Origin: Nocardia yamanashiensis NBRC 100130
GTDB lineage: Bacteria > Actinomycetota > Actinomycetes > Mycobacteriales > Mycobacteriaceae
Direction: 5' to 3'
Length of the DNA: 64,000 nucleotides
NCBI RefSeq assembly: GCF_001613325.1
Contig: NZ_BDCD01000022.1
Coordinates: 186,001-250,000, forward strand
The position numbers and the translations under genes are program-made. Shown one piece after another: positions 60,357 through 64,000 of this stretch; the first letter of the stretch is position 1, and each line of letters starts with the position of its first letter. Under the pieces are notes generated by a model, which saw nothing but the letters and a program-made list of their open reading frames with translations, was not told the origin of the DNA and ran no database searches.

Positions 60357-61541
60357 ATGTCTGCACCGTCCCGCCGCCAGTACGCGCCCATGCGGGAGGC
60401 GTACGTGATCGACTCCGTGCGCACCGCCGTCGGCAAGCGCGGCGGTTCGCTCGCGAGCGTGCACCCGGCCGATCTGGGCGCGGCGGCATTGAACGGTCTG
60501 ATGGGCCGCAACAAGCTCGACCCGCAGTTCGTCGAGGACGTGGTGTTCGGCTGCTGCGACACCATCGGCCCGCAGGCCGGCAATATCGCCCGCACCGCCT
60601 GGCTGGCGGCCGGCTACCCGGAGCACGTCCCCGGCGTGACCGTGGACCGGCAGTGCGGTTCCTCGCAGCAGGCGATCGGCTTCGCGGCGCAGGCCATCAT
60701 GGCCGGCACCAATGAGATCGTGGTGGCGGGCGGCGTGCAGAACATGAGCGCCATCCCGATCTCGGCGGCCATGCTGGCGGGCCAGCAGTACGGCTTCGAC
60801 TCGCCGTTCGTCGGCGCGCACGGCTGGGACCACCGCTACGGCACCGGCGAAGTGACGCAGTTCAATTCGGCCCACATGATCGCCGAGAAGTGGGGCATCT
60901 CCCGCCGCGATATGGAGGAGTGGGCGCTGCGTTCGCACGAGCGCGCCCGCAAGGCCATCGTGGAGGGCAAGTTCGACAACGAGATCGTCCCGGTGGGCGA
61001 TTTCTGGATCGACGAGGGCCCGCGCGAGACCACCCTGGAGAAGATGGCCGGCCTGCAGCCGCTGGCCCCGGGCAGCAGCATCACCGCGGCGCTGGCCTCG
61101 CAGATCTCCGACGGCGCGTCGGCCACCCTGCTCGCCTCGGACTGGGCGGTCGCCGAATACGGCCTGACCCCGCGCGCTCGCATCCACCACGTGAGCGCGC
61201 GCGGCGCGGACCCGATCTACATGCTGACCGCGCCGATCCCGGCCACCAAGTGGGCGCTGGAGAAGACCGGCCTGACCATCGACGACATCGACGTCATCGA
61301 GATCAACGAGGCCTTCGCCTCGGTCGTGCTGGCCTGGCTGAAGGAAACCGGCGCGGACCCGGAGAAGGTCAACCGCAACGGCGGCGCCATCGCGCTCGGC
61401 CACCCGCTGGGCGCGACCGGCGCCAAGCTGTTCGCCTCGCTGCTCAACGAGCTGGAGCGGGTCAACGGCCGCTACGGCCTGCTCACCATCTGCGAGGGCG
61501 GCGGCACCGCGAACGTGACCATTATCGAGCGCCTGGGCTGA
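60357..61541 (+). CDS. fadA6: acyl-CoA thiolase FadA6
   Basis: 394-residue thiolase of ring C/D breakdown. Nucleophile Cys in VTVDRQCGSSQQAIGFAAQ, His in INEAFASVV...GGAIALGHPLGATGAKL, and the second Cys in LTICEGGGTANVTI. The active site is complete. ATG 60357 has AGGAG upstream. It shares the kstR2 transcript, an arrangement also seen in mycobacteria. Confidence 0.92.
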   Translation: MSAPSRRQYAPMREAYVIDSVRTAVGKRGGSLASVHPADLGAAALNGLMGRNKLDPQFVEDVVFGCCDTIGPQAGNIARTAWLAAGYPEHVPGVTVDRQCGSSQQAIGFAAQAIMAGTNEIVVAGGVQNMSAIPISAAMLAGQQYGFDSPFVGAHGWDHRYGTGEVTQFNSAHMIAEKWGISRRDMEEWALRSHERARKAIVEGKFDNEIVPVGDFWIDEGPRETTLEKMAGLQPLAPGSSITAALASQISDGASATLLASDWAVAEYGLTPRARIHHVSARGADPIYMLTAPIPATKWALEKTGLTIDDIDVIEINEAFASVVLAWLKETGADPEKVNRNGGAIALGHPLGATGAKLFASLLNELERVNGRYGLLTICEGGGTANVTIIERLG

Positions 61542-61550
61542 GTTTCCGCT

Positions 61551-61571
61551 GACCTGAGGCTATTTCAGGTC
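61551..61571 (+). terminator. weak hairpin after fadA6
   Basis: 7-bp stem GACCTGA / TCAGGTC with a 7-nt loop, 9 nt after the fadA6 stop. Short but well placed. Confidence 0.4.
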
Positions 61572-61645
61572 AATGGACCATTTGTATAACAAAAAGGCGA
61601 GAGCCCCCGGCCGCCGCTGATTCCGCGTGGAGAATCAGCAAGATC

Positions 61646-63481
61646 ATGGGCGAGAACCTGCCGAGACGGGGGTTCCTGCTGGGGGCCCTCGCCGCTCTCG
61701 GGCTCGGCGTCGGCGCGAAAGCCTTCGCCGATCCCTCCCCGCTGCCGCCGTTCCCGCTGCCGGTGCCGCCGATCAACCCGCCGCCGATCACGCCGCTGAA
61801 CTATCACTCGCCGGTGCTGGCGCCGTTCGCGGACGAGCTGCCCATTATCGAAACCCGGGCCGCGGCAGGAGAATTGGCGGCCCAGGCGGGGATGCACAAA
61901 TATCACCGCGACCTGCCGGAGACCCGGGCCTGGGGTTTCGGCCGATCGGTGCTGGGCCCGAATCTCGAAGCGCGGCAGGGGCAGTCGGCGCACCTCACCT
62001 TCCGCAACGAGCTCGGTGCGCACCCGCTGGCCGCGCACGTCGATCTCACCATGCACGGCGTCACCGAGCTGGATCGCACCGATCCGCGCTTCACCGTGCA
62101 CCTGCACGGCGGCGCGAACGCCCCGGACTCGGACGGCCATCCGCTCATCGGCTACCGCAACGGCGGCCGGGCGCACTTCGAATTCGGCAATCGGCAGGAA
62201 GCCGCCACACTCTGGTACCACGATCACGCCATGGGGATCACCCGGCTGAACATCCAAGCCGGGCTCGCCGGAATGTATTACGTACGAGACGATTTCGACA
62301 CGGGCGCGGCCGACAACCCATTGGGCCTGCCCGCCGGTGAGTTCGAGATCCCGCTCATCGTGCAGGACCGCACGTTCAATGCCGACGGCACCGTGCAGCC
62401 GATGACCGCGACCTATATCCCGGAGGGCTACAACCAATCCGGCCAATTCGGTGACGTGTGCTGTGTGAACGGCGTGGTGTGGCCGTTCCTGCCCGTGCGC
62501 CGGAGCCTCTACCGCTTCCGGGTGCTCAACGGATCCAATTCCCGCCCATACATTTTCGAGTTCGACAATGGCATGCCGTTCTACGCCATCGGCGGCGATC
62601 TGGGCCTGCTCGACGCCCCGGTGCCCACCCCGTCGATCCGGGTCAGCCCCGGCGAAAGGGTCGACCTGCTGGTCGATTTCAGCTTCCTGGGCGACGGCGC
62701 CGAGGTGGAGCTGATCAATACCGCCAAGAACGACCTGGGCAATACCGTGTTCATGGCTCCCGAACTGCGCCGCATCATGCGCTTCTCGGTCCGCGGCGAC
62801 GGCCCGCCCGCCGTCGTGCCGGCCCGCCTCCGGGGCGCCCCCGGACTACCGGACCTGCTGGACCCGGTCTACCCGCCCGGTCCGGTCCGCACCATGACCC
62901 TGATCGGCCTCAACGACGATTCGCGCAGCGCCGCCGTCTTCCCGACCCTGATGTCGCTGAACAATCTCGCCTTCCTGAGCGACGACATCGACATGGCCCG
63001 GGCCGGCACCGTCGAACAGTGGGACATCGTCAACACCACGCCCTTCGATCACCCCATTCACATCCACCTGGCCCGCATGCGTGTACTGGGCCGCCAGCCC
63101 ATCCTCACCTCGCTGTACTGGGCAAACAACTATCCGCCCGCGTACGGAACCCGTTGGGCCCCTTCGGCGGACGCGTACGCCTTCACCCCGCAGCAGCTGC
63201 CGCCGCCGTGGGAGTACGGCTGGAAGGACACGGTCGAATGTCCGACCGACACCATCACCCGCGTCGTCGTGCACTGGCCGTCGGTCGCCGAACTCGGCTT
63301 CGATCCGGACGCCGTGCTGACCGTCCCGCATGACGCGGAAGCCATCTCCCCGTCCGAATCCGCCCACGGCGCAGCCCATGCCGGCGCGCACGACGAGATC
63401 CGCGGCTACGTCTGGCACTGCCACAATCTCGACCACGCCGACCACGACATGATGCAGCGCATCCGCGTCATGTCCGACTGA
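61646..63481 (+). CDS. Tat-exported multicopper oxidase
   Basis: 611 residues. N-terminal twin-arginine signal LPRRGFLLGALAALGLGVGAKAFA, then a Pro-rich spacer. Copper-ligand motifs appear in order: VHLHGGANAP, LWYHDHAMG, FDHPIHIHLARM and the type-1/trinuclear motif WHCHNLDHADHDMM. The pattern fits the CotA/bilirubin-oxidase/phenoxazinone-synthase branch. A His/Ala-rich insert (SAHGAAHAGAHDE) precedes the last motif. Exported folded, acting outside the membrane on phenols or metals; physiological substrate unknown. No steroid regulator site is seen upstream. Confidence 0.9.
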   Translation: MGENLPRRGFLLGALAALGLGVGAKAFADPSPLPPFPLPVPPINPPPITPLNYHSPVLAPFADELPIIETRAAAGELAAQAGMHKYHRDLPETRAWGFGRSVLGPNLEARQGQSAHLTFRNELGAHPLAAHVDLTMHGVTELDRTDPRFTVHLHGGANAPDSDGHPLIGYRNGGRAHFEFGNRQEAATLWYHDHAMGITRLNIQAGLAGMYYVRDDFDTGAADNPLGLPAGEFEIPLIVQDRTFNADGTVQPMTATYIPEGYNQSGQFGDVCCVNGVVWPFLPVRRSLYRFRVLNGSNSRPYIFEFDNGMPFYAIGGDLGLLDAPVPTPSIRVSPGERVDLLVDFSFLGDGAEVELINTAKNDLGNTVFMAPELRRIMRFSVRGDGPPAVVPARLRGAPGLPDLLDPVYPPGPVRTMTLIGLNDDSRSAAVFPTLMSLNNLAFLSDDIDMARAGTVEQWDIVNTTPFDHPIHIHLARMRVLGRQPILTSLYWANNYPPAYGTRWAPSADAYAFTPQQLPPPWEYGWKDTVECPTDTITRVVVHWPSVAELGFDPDAVLTVPHDAEAISPSESAHGAAHAGAHDEIRGYVWHCHNLDHADHDMMQRIRVMSD

Positions 63482-63548
63482 CGCCGGAGGTTTGCCCGAA
63501 CTACGATGTCCGGGATCGTTTCCCGAACTCATGAGAAAGCGGGCTGGT

Positions 63549-64000
63549 ATGGATCTGGGTGTCCGCTGGAAGCTGCACGGCGGGGACGGGCGCACGCCCG
63601 CGCCCGGCGTGGTCGTCACCCCGGACGAGCGGCTGACCTGGCCGCGCACCATCGGGCTGGGCGCGCAGCACGTGGTCGCCATGTTCGGGGCGAGTTTCGT
63701 GGCCCCGGTGCTGATGGGGCTGGACCCCAATCTGGCCATCATGATGTCGGGCGTCGCGACCATCGTGTTCCTGCTCGCGACCAAGGGCCGGGTGCCGAGC
63801 TACCTCGGGTGCTCGCTCTCGTTCGTCGGCGTGGCCGCGGTGATCCGCGCCCAGGGCGGCAGTAGCGCGACGGTTACCGGCGCCTGCCTGGCGGTCGGTG
63901 CGGCGCTGTTCCTGATCGGTTTGGCGGTGCAGAAGTTCGGGGCGCGGATCATTCACGCCGCCATGCCGCCGGTGGTCACCGGTGCGGTGGTCATGCTGAT
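63549..64000 (+). CDS. NCS2 nucleobase (uracil/xanthine-type) permease, truncated by window edge
   Basis: 150 codons from ATG 63549 to the window end with no stop. Start region WPRTIGLGAQHVVAMFGASFVAPVLMG is the NCS2 signature (Gln-His pair in the first helix), followed by GRVPSYLGCSLSFVGV and further membrane helices. Proton-coupled uptake of uracil, xanthine or a related base is expected. The C-terminal two-thirds is not visible. Confidence 0.87.
   Translation, partial: MDLGVRWKLHGGDGRTPAPGVVVTPDERLTWPRTIGLGAQHVVAMFGASFVAPVLMGLDPNLAIMMSGVATIVFLLATKGRVPSYLGCSLSFVGVAAVIRAQGGSSATVTGACLAVGAALFLIGLAVQKFGARIIHAAMPPVVTGAVVML

Noticed and set aside
1..64000. CRISPR arrays, tRNA/rRNA genes, insertion sequences, prophage
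   Set aside because: No regularly spaced repeats, no tRNA cloverleaf or rRNA stretches, and no transposase, integrase or phage proteins were seen on either strand.

Overview
The window looks like chromosome from a Nocardia- or Rhodococcus-type actinomycete. It is GC-rich, uses GTG starts often, has long antisense shadow frames, and the genes it matches best are those of Mycobacterium tuberculosis and rhodococci. Its dominant theme is steroid (cholesterol) catabolism under two TetR-family repressors, KstR and KstR2. No tRNA, rRNA, CRISPR array, insertion sequence or prophage was seen. All functional calls come from reading the sequence; no database search was run.

Layout. 1-7.3 kb: a truncated beta-carbonic anhydrase divergent from mutY, a zinc-type ABC importer (znuA-znuC-znuB, minus strand) behind a Zur-like site, and a trehalose-phosphatase/GH15 fusion. 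7.6-15.4 kb: kstR divergent from fadE34-fadE28-fadE29-chsH2-chsH1-ltp2, which removes the steroid side chain. 15.5-33.2 kb: mostly non-steroid genes, namely two TetR units with visible operators, a ZapE-like ATPase, an MgtA-type mannosyltransferase with UDP-glucose dehydrogenase, a MoxR/DUF58/DUF4129 membrane operon, KptA, AraC regulators, a glutaredoxin, a DUF433 protein, an oxidoreductase and a membrane-anchored YncE-like propeller fused to an actin-like fragment. 33.4-44.6 kb: chsH3 and kstD (minus), hsaE-hsaG-hsaF (plus), hsaA-hsaD-hsaC-hsaB (minus), then kshA with a small cysteine-containing partner (plus). 44.7-50.7 kb: a second non-steroid patch (cupin, AraC, sirtuin, DUF427, amino-acid permease, putative glycosidase, membrane protein). 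50.8-61.5 kb: the KstR2 regulon for rings C and D, with fadD3-enoyl-CoA hydratase-fadE31-fadE32-small ORF-fadE33 (minus) divergent from fadE30-ipdF and, further on, kstR2-fadA6. 61.6-64 kb: a Tat-exported multicopper oxidase and a truncated NCS2 permease.

How the genes work together. FadE34, FadE28/29, ChsH1/H2, ChsH3 and Ltp2 shorten the side chain to give androstenedione. KstD and KshA open ring B. HsaA/B, HsaC and HsaD hydroxylate and cleave ring A. HsaE, HsaF and HsaG turn the ring-A fragment into pyruvate and propionyl-CoA. FadD3 activates the remaining indane propionate (HIP), and FadE30-33, IpdF and FadA6 take part in its breakdown. KshB, Cyp125, Mce4, IpdAB, IpdC and EchA20 are not in the window. 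Sites fitting the KstR consensus (TnnAACnnGTTnnA) lie in the kstR/fadE34, kstD/hsaE and hsaA/kshA gaps. Sites fitting the KstR2 consensus (AnCAAGnnCTTGnT) lie at fadD3/fadE30 and, degenerate, before kstR2. Several regulated genes appear to start at or within a few bases of their transcription start.
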